Position numbers and translations under genes: made by a program. From Parachlamydiaceae bacterium (GTDB taxonomy: Bacteria; Chlamydiota; Chlamydiia; Chlamydiales; Parachlamydiaceae), in contig JACDGH010000042.1 in the NCBI GenBank assembly GCA_013815395.1, positions 1 to 13,908 on the forward strand: DNA of 13,908 bases, read 5' to 3'. Positions 6,845 through 13,414 of the stretch are shown one piece after another. The notes under the pieces are model-generated. The model worked only from the letters and a program-made list of their open reading frames with translations, was not told where the DNA came from and ran no database searches. Positions within the stretch are counted from its first letter, which is position 1. Each line of letters opens with the position of its first letter.

Positions 6845-8041
6845 ATGAAGAGAATCGATGTTTTTATGCCTCCCTTAAGCCAATATGGTGTTTTGCATCA
6901 TTTTACTAAGAAGATGCATGAAGCTTTGTTGGCTTGCGGGATGAATAGTCGCTTGCTAGAAGCAAAAAAGAATAATCCTGCCCCTTTTATTGACGCCATA
7001 TTTAAAGATCCCCCGGATTGCACTTTATCATTTAACGGATTATTGCCTGATGAACAAGGGCGCTTTTTTTGTGATATGATACGCATCCCTCACGTGGCTT
7101 GTTTGGTCGATTCTCCGAATAGTTATCTACCTTTAACCCGCTCTCCCTATTCGATAGTGACTTGTGCAGACAGATCTTCGGTAGATTTTTTTCGAGGAAT
7201 AGGCTTTTCGAATGCTTTATTTATGCCGCATGCTATTGAAAGTAGTTTGTCCTTTGATCCTACAAATACGCGTGAACATGATGTCGTGATGTTAGCTTCG
7301 TGTATTGATTTTGAGGGTGTTCGCGCTAGCTGGAAGCATAAGTATTCGTCAGCTTTAAGTGAGGCTATGGAGGAGGCAGCCGAAATTGCCTTGTCCGATC
7401 AAACTACACCTTATTATCAAGCTTTTGTGCAAGCTTTGGATATCCAAGTAAATAAACAAAGTGGTATCGATCCAAAAACTATTGATTTTGTGGAAGTGCT
7501 TGACCAAATAGAAATGTATATTCGCGGCAAGGATCGATTCGAGCTAATCAATGCCATCAAAGATGCTAAAATCGACTTATTTGGCTCGGCTGATGGTCAA
7601 GCCAGCTGGATGAAATGTTTAGGGGACAAGCGCAATGTTGTGTTTCACGACCCTGTTCCTTTCGAACAAGCTTTGGCGATTATGAAGCATTCTAAAATTA
7701 TTTTGAATAGCTGTCCATGGATTAAAAATGGTGGACATGAGCGCATTTTTGCAGGAATAGCTTCAGGAGCTTTGGTGATCACAAATGAAAATGTTTATAT
7801 GCGCGAACAATTTAAAGATAACGAATCGATTGTCTTTTATCAGCATAACAAGTGGGATAAAGTTAATCGTCGGGTCAATGAATATCTCGAAAGCGAGGCA
7901 AAAAGGGAAAAAGTGGTTGAAAAGGGACGCAAGATTGTGCATGAGAAACATACCTGGAATCAGCGCGCTGAGCAATTATGTAAGGATTTGCCGCCCTTGC
8001 TTGAGGGGATACATCAAGCAAAAAAAGACGAAAGGACATAA
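6845..8041 (+). CDS. CgeB-like GT-B glycosyltransferase
   Basis: At 398 residues, this fits a two-domain GT-B glycosyltransferase of the CgeB/Glycos_transf_1_2 type. The N-terminal half starts with a strand and loop (MKRIDVFMPPLSQYGVLHHF). It contains alternating strand-like segments such as IPHVACLVDSP at 81-91 and YSIVTCADRS at 102-111. The C-terminal half has the family hallmark at 296-316, GGHERIFAGIASGALVITNE, where His298 and Glu299 lie in the nucleotide-sugar-binding region, and ends with HTWNQRAEQL at 369-378. The sugar donor and acceptor cannot be told from sequence; surface glycan or host-protein modification are possibilities. AAGGGGA lies 5 nt before the ATG. The final codons and stop lie inside the left arm of the inverted repeat 8031-8151, so the C-terminal three residues may come from that element. 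Confidence 0.8.
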   Translation: MKRIDVFMPPLSQYGVLHHFTKKMHEALLACGMNSRLLEAKKNNPAPFIDAIFKDPPDCTLSFNGLLPDEQGRFFCDMIRIPHVACLVDSPNSYLPLTRSPYSIVTCADRSSVDFFRGIGFSNALFMPHAIESSLSFDPTNTREHDVVMLASCIDFEGVRASWKHKYSSALSEAMEEAAEIALSDQTTPYYQAFVQALDIQVNKQSGIDPKTIDFVEVLDQIEMYIRGKDRFELINAIKDAKIDLFGSADGQASWMKCLGDKRNVVFHDPVPFEQALAIMKHSKIILNSCPWIKNGGHERIFAGIASGALVITNENVYMREQFKDNESIVFYQHNKWDKVNRRVNEYLESEAKREKVVEKGRKIVHEKHTWNQRAEQLCKDLPPLLEGIHQAKKDERT

Positions 8042-8151
8042 AGGACGTAAGATGCTACTAGAAGGTTATTTCTATTAAATAAATTTTTTGTTATTTTGTT
8101 GACACTATTGCAATTGTAATTTTAATGTTCTTTACGTCCTTTAAGTCCTTT
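8031..8151. repeat. 20-bp inverted repeat enclosing an 81-nt loop
   Basis: Left arm 8031-8050 (AAAGGACATAAAGGACGTAA) pairs with right arm 8132-8151 at 19 of 20 positions; the one mismatch is at the eighth base. Each arm itself contains AAAGGAC (or its complement) twice in tandem with a 9-bp period. The right arm runs into five T residues (8149-8153), so on the plus strand it could act as a long-loop terminator of the glycosyltransferase transcript. The arm pattern also resembles terminal inverted repeats of a short MITE-like element; no target-site duplication is evident. A near-consensus promoter lies in the loop. Confidence 0.7.
8099..8126 (+). promoter_or_regulatory. Strong candidate promoter of the RING gene
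   Basis: A perfect TTGACA (8099-8104) is followed after 16 bp by TTTAAT (8121-8126), which matches TATAAT at five of six positions. It is the best promoter match I found in the window. It lies inside the loop of the inverted repeat 8031-8151 and points at the RING gene. Transcription would start near 8133, within the right arm, so the mRNA would not contain the full hairpin. Confidence 0.5.
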
Positions 8152-8186
8152 TTAAAAAATTCTAAGGATACTTGGATACCCAATTT

Positions 8187-8468
8187 ATGAGCGCAATTTC
8201 TAATGCTAGCCCAATTGTTGAAATAGAGTGTACTATTTGTCTTGTAGATAAATCTCCGCAGCAAATGGTCATCTTAAATTGCAATTTTAAACATGTAATT
8301 TGTCTTGAATGCGCCAGAAGAATATTTGGAAACATTAAAGACAAAATGGTTAAAACCTCAAAATTATGTCCATTTCGTTGTTCCAATAAGGTTACATTTT
8401 ACGAAAATCAAACTTCTTATACTTCTACCACAAAAATTGAAAAAGTATTCACGCAAGTAAATCAGTGA
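8187..8468 (+). CDS. Small RING-finger (C3HC4-like) protein, putative secreted E3 ligase
   Basis: Numbering from ATG 8187, the protein (93 aa) has Cys15-x2-Cys18-x13-Cys32-x3-His36-x2-Cys39-x2-Cys42-x18-Cys61-x3-Cys65. This is a complete set of eight cross-brace zinc ligands in C3HC4 order. CTIC, KHVICLECARR and the Pro after Cys61 (CPFRC) are typical of RING domains. RING E3 ligases recruit ubiquitin-charged E2 enzymes in eukaryotes. As bacteria have no canonical ubiquitin pathway, action inside the host cell after secretion is the likely reading, but that is inference. There is no signal peptide. The start is uncertain: TTG at 8172 has AAGGA only 3 nt upstream, whereas ATG 8187 lacks a good site; both keep the whole domain. 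It is a single gene under its own candidate promoter, followed by a terminator-like structure. Confidence 0.78.
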   Translation: MSAISNASPIVEIECTICLVDKSPQQMVILNCNFKHVICLECARRIFGNIKDKMVKTSKLCPFRCSNKVTFYENQTSYTSTTKIEKVFTQVNQ

Positions 8469-8491
8469 TCAAATCAAAAATTTTAAGGGGG

Positions 8492-8570
8492 GCAGTATAG
8501 GTTCAGAAATATTCCGATTGTGCTTTAGCACGTTCTAATCCTGCGAAAATATCCCCATTATACCGCTTTT
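8492..8570 (+). terminator. Possible terminator after the RING gene
   Basis: An outer stem pairs GCAGTATA (8492-8499) with TATACCGC (8559-8566), seven of eight bases, directly followed by TTTT. Inside is a perfect hairpin GTGC-TTTA-GCAC (8520-8531), extended by GATT (8516-8519) with AATC (8537-8540) across a bulge. The loop is large for a classic intrinsic terminator, so this is only moderately supported. It separates the RING gene from the cyo operon. Confidence 0.35.
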
Positions 8571-8654
8571 AGTCATTGCTTATTTTTCTGCTTTTTTTAA
8601 TTCAATTGTATAAAATTTTAATGTTAATTCTTGACTTTTCAACAAAATAATATC

Positions 8655-9596
8655 ATGGTGTCTCAAAAGAGTGTGAATAAAATAAAACTTAGGTTTCTAA
8701 GCACCATGCATAATTTGATCAAAAAGCCTGTACTTTTTATGTTGATAGTTTCAGGCTTAATTCTGCTCATCTTTTTAATTATGCAGCCATTGCAAATTCT
8801 TCATTTCCGAGAATACATAGCCGTCCTTTTCCCAAAAGGAGAGATAGCTTATGAGCAACGCAACCTTCTGTTTCTCATCCAGGCTTTGATGTTGCTTGTT
8901 ATCCTGCCTGTGTACATTCTTACTTTTATTTTCTCATGGATCTATAGGGCCGATAACAAGAAAGCCAAATATGACCCTGATTTAGTTGATAATACTCTAG
9001 CAGAATACATTTGGTGGGGCTTACCCCTTGTTTTGACAATAATTGTTGGCGTCATCACTTGGATAAAAACGCATGAACTAGATCCCTATAAGCCGATCGT
9101 TTCAGATAAAAAAGAAATGACCATTCAAGTGGTGGCCCTCCAATGGAAATGGTTATTTATCTATCCCGATGAAAAAATTGCCAGCTTAAATTTTGTACAA
9201 TTTCCCAAAGATACCCCCATTCACTTCGAAATCACCGCTGATGCTCCAATGAATTCCTTTTGGATTCCAGAACTGGGCGGTCAAATTTATGCGATGCCTA
9301 AAATGAAGACTGAACTCTACCTCATTGCTAATGAGTTTGGAGATTTTCGCGGTTCCTCCGCCAACATTAGCGGGAAAGGCTTTGCTGGAATGCATTTTAT
9401 TAGTCGCTCTTCATCAGAGGCAGATTATCATAATTGGGTTGCTTCTGCTAAGCAATCCTCAAAAGTTCTCAATCATGATGAATACGAAAAATTAGCCGCA
9501 CCTAGTGAAGATAATCCTGTAGAAATCTTCCATTTGGATGATGAGACTTTATTTGATTATGTCATCCACAAATATATGCACCCACAAAAGATATGA
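8655..9596 (+). CDS. cyoA: Cytochrome bo-type quinol oxidase subunit II, CyoA
   Basis: CyoA is the membrane-anchored cupredoxin-fold subunit of the quinol oxidase that reduces oxygen to water and pumps protons. From ATG 8655 it has 313 residues. Hydrophobic segments lie at 24-46, 70-95 and 119-138, followed by a periplasmic beta domain at about 153-250. Conserved CyoA blocks are easy to see: FPKGEIAYEQR (59-69), QWKWLFIYP (163-171), MNSFWIPELGGQIYAMP (199-215) and LIANEFGDFRG. The CuA cysteines of cytochrome c oxidases are absent, as expected for a quinol oxidase. Unusually, there is no cysteine at all, so the lipobox Cys that is lipidated in E. coli CyoA is missing. The start is uncertain: TTG 8631 and ATG 8706 are in frame, and none has a clear ribosome site. 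It is the first gene of the operon. Confidence 0.93.
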   Translation: MVSQKSVNKIKLRFLSTMHNLIKKPVLFMLIVSGLILLIFLIMQPLQILHFREYIAVLFPKGEIAYEQRNLLFLIQALMLLVILPVYILTFIFSWIYRADNKKAKYDPDLVDNTLAEYIWWGLPLVLTIIVGVITWIKTHELDPYKPIVSDKKEMTIQVVALQWKWLFIYPDEKIASLNFVQFPKDTPIHFEITADAPMNSFWIPELGGQIYAMPKMKTELYLIANEFGDFRGSSANISGKGFAGMHFISRSSSEADYHNWVASAKQSSKVLNHDEYEKLAAPSEDNPVEIFHLDDETLFDYVIHKYMHPQKI

Positions 9597-9603
9597 GTCA
9601 GAC

Positions 9604-11577
9604 ATGTTTGGTAAATTAACTCTAGAAGCTTTCAAGCATGAACCAAGTCAAGCCTTTGCCGTCATTAATATGGTCTTAGGAGGCCTAACTCTGATTGCTC
9701 TGATGTTTTATCTAAAGCGATGGAAGTGGCTTTGGAATGAGTGGCTGACTTCTGTAGATCCCAAAAAAATAGGATTAATGTATGTTTTTGTTGCTGTCAT
9801 TATGTTTTTCAAGGGGTTTGCCGATGCCATGATGATGCGCTTGCAGCAGGCAATTTCTGTGGAAAGTAGTCAAGGCTTTATTTCTGCCACTCACTTTCAG
9901 GAGGTCTTTTCCGCGCATGGCACAACAATGATTTTTTTTGTGGCCATGGGAGCTATTTTTGGTCTTTCTAACTTAATAATACCTTTACAGATCGGTGCAA
10001 GGGATGTGGCCTATCCTTTTTTAAATTCTTTAGGCTTTTGGTTATATGCTGCAGGGGCGATGCTGACATTGCTTTCGTTGGCTATCGGTAGTTTTTCAAC
10101 ATCCGGTTGGCTGGCTTATCCTCCCCTATCAGAATTAGAGTATAGCCCTAATGAAGGTGTGAACTACTGGATATGGATGATACAGATTTCTGGGATTGGA
10201 ACTACCCTCTCAGGAATTAATTTCGTCGTAACAATCCTCAAAATGCGCTGTCCCGGCATGACCTTCATGAAGATGCCAATCTTCGTTTGGAGTGTCTTAT
10301 GTGCAATGATACTAGTCATTTTTGCATTTCCTATTCTAACTGCTACCTTGACCATGCTTACATTAGACCGATATCTTGGCATGCATTTTTTTACTACTGG
10401 TGGCGGTGGCAATCCAATGATGTACGTCAATCTGATTTGGGCTTGGGGACATCCTGAAGTGTATATTTTGATCTTACCTATTTTTGGCATTTTTTCCGAA
10501 GTTGTTCCTACCTTTTCTGAAAAACGACTTTTTGGTTATGTTTCTATGGTGTGGGCTCTTGGATTAATAACTTTCCTTTCTTTCATTGTCTGGCTGCACC
10601 ATTTTTTCACTATGGGCGCCAGTCCCAACGTAAACGCTTTTTTTGGCGTGATGACCATGTTGATTGCTATTCCTACAGGTGTTAAGATATTCAATTGGCT
10701 CTTTACAAAATTTCGTGGGCGCGTGCATTTTACCTCGCCGATGCTTTGGTTTTTTGCTTTCGTCCTCAATTTCACAATCGGTGGAATGACAGGTATTTTA
10801 TTGTCCGCCCCACCAGTCGATTTTCAAATACACAACAGCCTTTTCTTAATTGCTCATTTCCACGGTATGGTCATTGGAGGCTTTCTTTTTGGATTCTTTT
10901 CCGGATTTACCTATTGGTTTCCAAAATTCACTGGTTTTGTTTTGGACGACAAACTGAATCGCTACGCTTTTTGGTGTTGGTTTGTTGGATTCCTTCTGGC
11001 ATTTATGCCGCTTTACATGCTTGGCTTTATGGGCGCTACACGGCGCTTGAACCATTATGAAGCCGCTACAGGCTGGCATCCCTTATTTGTGCTTGTGGCT
11101 ATTGGGGCCTTTATAATACTTATTGGAGCTAGCATCCAATTTCTAGGGTTGTTCTGGAGTATAAAAAATCGCAAAAAACTGTGGGATAAAACCGGTGGGG
11201 ACCCTTGGAACGGTAGGACTTTGGAATGGACCACTTCATCTCCGCCGCCTTATTATAATTTCGCGATTATACCCACTGTCGATCAAATCGATCCTTTTTG
11301 GGCTATCAAAAGAGGTGAAGCTCCTAAACCTGCAATCAAGTATGAAGACATACTTATGCCGAAAAATACACCAATGGGCATATATATTGGAATTCTCAGT
11401 TTAATCTTTGGCTTTGCTATGACATGGCACATCTTCTGGTTGGCAATAGTGTGTTTTATTGGCATGGTGGCTTGCGTAATTATTCGACTTTCTGGCGATG
11501 ATGAGCATGAAGTTATTAAAGCAGCAGAAGTTGAGGCAATCGAAACAGCACACATAAAAAGGTATGCCCTCGAATGA
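9604..11577 (+). CDS. cyoB: Cytochrome bo-type quinol oxidase subunit I, CyoB
   Basis: CyoB is the catalytic subunit holding low-spin haem b and the haem o/CuB oxygen-reducing centre. It has 657 residues (663 in E. coli). From ATG 9604 it begins MFGKLTLEAF, like E. coli CyoB; the reading frame extends upstream to an earlier ATG at 9538, but that would overlap cyoA. Metal ligands: His105 and His420 for haem b, His418 for haem o, and His283, His332 and His333 for CuB. WGHPEVY provides Glu285 and the cross-link Tyr287. D-channel Asp134 (GARDVAYP) and K-channel Lys361 (TGVKIFNW) are present, making it an A1-type oxidase. The quinone-site residues equivalent to E. coli Arg71, Asp75, His98 and Gln101 are Lys70, Asp74, His97 and Glu100. 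It begins 7 bp after cyoA and overlaps cyoC by 4 bp (ATGA). Confidence 0.97.
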   Translation: MFGKLTLEAFKHEPSQAFAVINMVLGGLTLIALMFYLKRWKWLWNEWLTSVDPKKIGLMYVFVAVIMFFKGFADAMMMRLQQAISVESSQGFISATHFQEVFSAHGTTMIFFVAMGAIFGLSNLIIPLQIGARDVAYPFLNSLGFWLYAAGAMLTLLSLAIGSFSTSGWLAYPPLSELEYSPNEGVNYWIWMIQISGIGTTLSGINFVVTILKMRCPGMTFMKMPIFVWSVLCAMILVIFAFPILTATLTMLTLDRYLGMHFFTTGGGGNPMMYVNLIWAWGHPEVYILILPIFGIFSEVVPTFSEKRLFGYVSMVWALGLITFLSFIVWLHHFFTMGASPNVNAFFGVMTMLIAIPTGVKIFNWLFTKFRGRVHFTSPMLWFFAFVLNFTIGGMTGILLSAPPVDFQIHNSLFLIAHFHGMVIGGFLFGFFSGFTYWFPKFTGFVLDDKLNRYAFWCWFVGFLLAFMPLYMLGFMGATRRLNHYEAATGWHPLFVLVAIGAFIILIGASIQFLGLFWSIKNRKKLWDKTGGDPWNGRTLEWTTSSPPPYYNFAIIPTVDQIDPFWAIKRGEAPKPAIKYEDILMPKNTPMGIYIGILSLIFGFAMTWHIFWLAIVCFIGMVACVIIRLSGDDEHEVIKAAEVEAIETAHIKRYALE

Positions 11578-12212
11578 GCAATTTTTCATCAATTCATCAT
11601 TACGAAACTTTAGAACCTCATCCTGATACCAGCGTTCCTGATCCCCATCAGGATGCTTTTTCTAAAACTGTATTGGGTTTTTGGATATATCTGATGACCG
11701 ATTGTTTGCTGTTTGCTACTTTTTTTGCCACCTATGCTGTTCTTAAAAACGAAACATTTGGCGGCCCTTCAGCACGAGATCTGTTTAGTCTGCAAACAAC
11801 TTTTGCCGAAACAATGATCTTGCTGTTTAGCAGTGTGTCTTGTGGCTTTGCGATGTTAGCGTCGCTCAAAAAGGAAAGAGCCAAGCAAGTATTGATTTGG
11901 CTGGGTGTGACATTTATATTGGGCGCTTCTTTTTTAGCTATTGAATTGAATGAGTTTTCTCAACTCATTCAAGAAGGAAATAGTTGGACACGCAGCGCTT
12001 TTTTGACATCGTTCTTTAGTCTTGTAGGCACACATGGTCTGCATATATCAGTCGGATTATTATGGATCATTGTGGTCATGGCTCAAGTAGCAATACAAGG
12101 CATTAATGTGATTACCTTTCGGCGCTTAATTATTTTCAGCATGTTTTGGCACTTTTTGGATGTCATTTGGATCTTTATATTTACTTTTGTCTATTTGATG
12201 GGAGTTATTTAA
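11574..12212 (+). CDS. cyoC: Cytochrome bo-type quinol oxidase subunit III, CyoC
   Basis: CyoC is a five-helix membrane subunit that packs against subunit I and helps stabilise the complex. It has 212 residues (204 in E. coli). Conserved blocks: GFWIYLMTDCLLF at 35-47, FATYAVLKN with GGP shortly after, the helix containing Glu79 (AETMILLFSS), SLVGTHGLHI at 149-158 and FWHFLDVIWIFIF at 191-203. The His-rich soluble N-terminus is typical. The gene starts in the ATGA overlap with cyoB, so it is translationally coupled. An unusual feature is a perfect 9-bp inverted repeat followed by five T residues inside its first 30 codons (see 11619-11661). cyoD follows after a single base. Confidence 0.96.
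   Translation: MSNFSSIHHYETLEPHPDTSVPDPHQDAFSKTVLGFWIYLMTDCLLFATFFATYAVLKNETFGGPSARDLFSLQTTFAETMILLFSSVSCGFAMLASLKKERAKQVLIWLGVTFILGASFLAIELNEFSQLIQEGNSWTRSAFLTSFFSLVGTHGLHISVGLLWIIVVMAQVAIQGINVITFRRLIIFSMFWHFLDVIWIFIFTFVYLMGVI
11619..11661 (+). terminator. Hairpin plus T-tract inside cyoC, possible attenuator
   Basis: CATCCTGAT (11619-11627) and ATCAGGATG (11647-11655) form a perfect nine-pair stem around a 19-nt loop, followed at 11657-11661 by five T residues. A second CCTGAT (11637-11642) in the loop offers an alternative partner for ATCAGG. It lies within codons of the variable N-terminus of cyoC. It looks like a weak internal terminator or attenuator between cyoAB and cyoCDE, but could be a chance consequence of the codons used. 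Confidence 0.3.
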
Positions 12213-12213
12213 C

Positions 12214-12576
12214 ATGAGCCATGATCTTAGTTTAAAAGAAACGCAGAAAGAATACCACGGTACCTTAAAGTCATATTTGATTGGATTTATTGTTTCGCTA
12301 GTGTTAACGATCGTATCTTTTTCATTAGTGGCATCAGGAATTCTCTCTGGTCTCAATTTAGTTTATACCATCGTGAGCCTCGCATTGACTCAAGCTATCG
12401 TTCAATTGTTGTTTTTTCTGCATTTGGGACAAGAAGAGAAGCCACGCTGGGAAACTTTTATATTTTATTTTATGGTGCTTATTTTACTTATTGTCGTGAT
12501 AGGGTCTTTATGGATTATGTCAGACTTAAATGAGCGCATGATGTCAAATATGGGAGCGGCAATGTCACATGATTAA
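12214..12576 (+). CDS. cyoD: Cytochrome bo-type quinol oxidase subunit IV, CyoD
   Basis: CyoD is the small three-helix subunit that assists assembly of the bo-type oxidase and CuB binding by subunit I. It has 120 residues (109 in E. coli). Membrane helices lie at about 20-41, 48-70 and 82-103. Recognisable features are the MSH start, SYLIGFIVSLVLTIVSF, ALTQAIVQLLFFLHLG with the conserved helix-end FLH, and VVIGSLWIMSDLNERMM near the end, matching the GSIWIMWNLN region of E. coli. GGGAG, ending about 10 nt before the ATG, lies inside the 3' end of cyoC. The gene overlaps cyoE by 8 bp. Confidence 0.95.
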   Translation: MSHDLSLKETQKEYHGTLKSYLIGFIVSLVLTIVSFSLVASGILSGLNLVYTIVSLALTQAIVQLLFFLHLGQEEKPRWETFIFYFMVLILLIVVIGSLWIMSDLNERMMSNMGAAMSHD

Positions 12577-13414
12577 TTATTATTTATTAACTAAGCCCGG
12601 CATCATTTTTGGAAATTTGCTCACGGTGGCTGCTGGCTTTTTGCTAGCATCTAGGGGAAATATTGATTTAATACTATTTTTAGCTACTTTGCTAGGTTTA
12701 GCTTTTATTATGGCCTCTGGCTGTGTGTTTAATAACTACATTGATCGTCCCCTTGATGAAAAAATGTCTCGCACTAAGAACCGTGCCTTGGTTACTGGTT
12801 TAATTTCTGGACGCAATGCCATTATTTTTGGCATAGCCTTAGGGGTCATTGGCAATTTGATTTTAATGCGTTACACCAATACTTTGACAGTCATTATAGC
12901 TGGCATCGGTTTTTTTGTTTATGTGGTCTTATACAGTCTATGGAAATCTCATACGATTTACAGCACGGCCATTGGTAGTATCGCAGGTGCTGTTCCTCCC
13001 ATTGTGGGATATTGCGCAGTGAGTAATAATTTCGACTTAGGCGCCCTGATTCTTTTTTCAATGTTAGTGCTATGGCAAATGCCGCATTTTTTTTCGATTG
13101 CGATTTATCATTTAAAAGATTACACCGCAGCAAAAATGCCTGTACTGCCTATTCAAAAAGGGGTGTTTAGGACAAAAGTGCATATGGTGATATATATCAT
13201 AGCTTTTATAGGCTCTGCCGCCCTCTTGACAATCTTTAATTACACAGGCTACGTGTATTTATTTGTGACTATCAGTTTAAGCATAGTATGGCTTGCTCTT
13301 TGCTTGAGAGGTTTTAAAAGCCAAAATGATACTCTGTGGAGTAAGTATATGTTTCAATGGTCTCTGGTACTGATCACAGCTATCTGTTTTGTCATTCCTT
13401 TTGATATTAGATAA
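12569..13414 (+). CDS. cyoE: Protoheme IX farnesyltransferase (haem O synthase) CyoE
   Basis: CyoE is a polytopic UbiA-family prenyltransferase that transfers a farnesyl group from farnesyl diphosphate to the 2-vinyl group of protohaem, making haem O for the active site of CyoB. It has 281 residues (296 in E. coli). The prenyl-diphosphate/magnesium motif is NNYIDRPLDEKMSRTKNRA at 55-73, with Asp59 and Asp63. The family loop YSLWKSHTIYSTAIGSIAGA covers 122-141, with GAVPPIVGY at 140-148. The second aspartate-rich region is DYTAAKMPVLP at 184-194. The protein is hydrophobic throughout and has the alternation expected of about eight or nine helices. The ATG overlaps the cyoD end. It closes the operon and supplies the cofactor for the preceding genes. 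The dispersed-repeat hairpin begins 22 bp after its stop. Confidence 0.96.
   Translation: MINYYLLTKPGIIFGNLLTVAAGFLLASRGNIDLILFLATLLGLAFIMASGCVFNNYIDRPLDEKMSRTKNRALVTGLISGRNAIIFGIALGVIGNLILMRYTNTLTVIIAGIGFFVYVVLYSLWKSHTIYSTAIGSIAGAVPPIVGYCAVSNNFDLGALILFSMLVLWQMPHFFSIAIYHLKDYTAAKMPVLPIQKGVFRTKVHMVIYIIAFIGSAALLTIFNYTGYVYLFVTISLSIVWLALCLRGFKSQNDTLWSKYMFQWSLVLITAICFVIPFDIR

Noticed and set aside
7785..8078. 97-codon frame overlapping the end of the glycosyltransferase
   Set aside because: It is out of frame within a well-supported gene and has no recognisable motif.
8052..8078. Eight-codon frame MLLEGYFY with AAGGA 6 nt upstream, in the repeat loop
   Set aside because: The ribosome site is part of the repeat arm and would be paired in the hairpin. 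The frame is too short to support as a gene, although a leader-peptide role cannot be excluded.
8162..8386. 74-codon minus-strand frame over the RING gene
   Set aside because: It is antisense to the zinc-ligand pattern and has no supporting motif or start signal.
9538..9603. Upstream extension of cyoB to an ATG at 9538
   Set aside because: It would overlap cyoA by 59 bp. The ATG at 9604 reproduces the N-terminus of known CyoB proteins (MFGKL).
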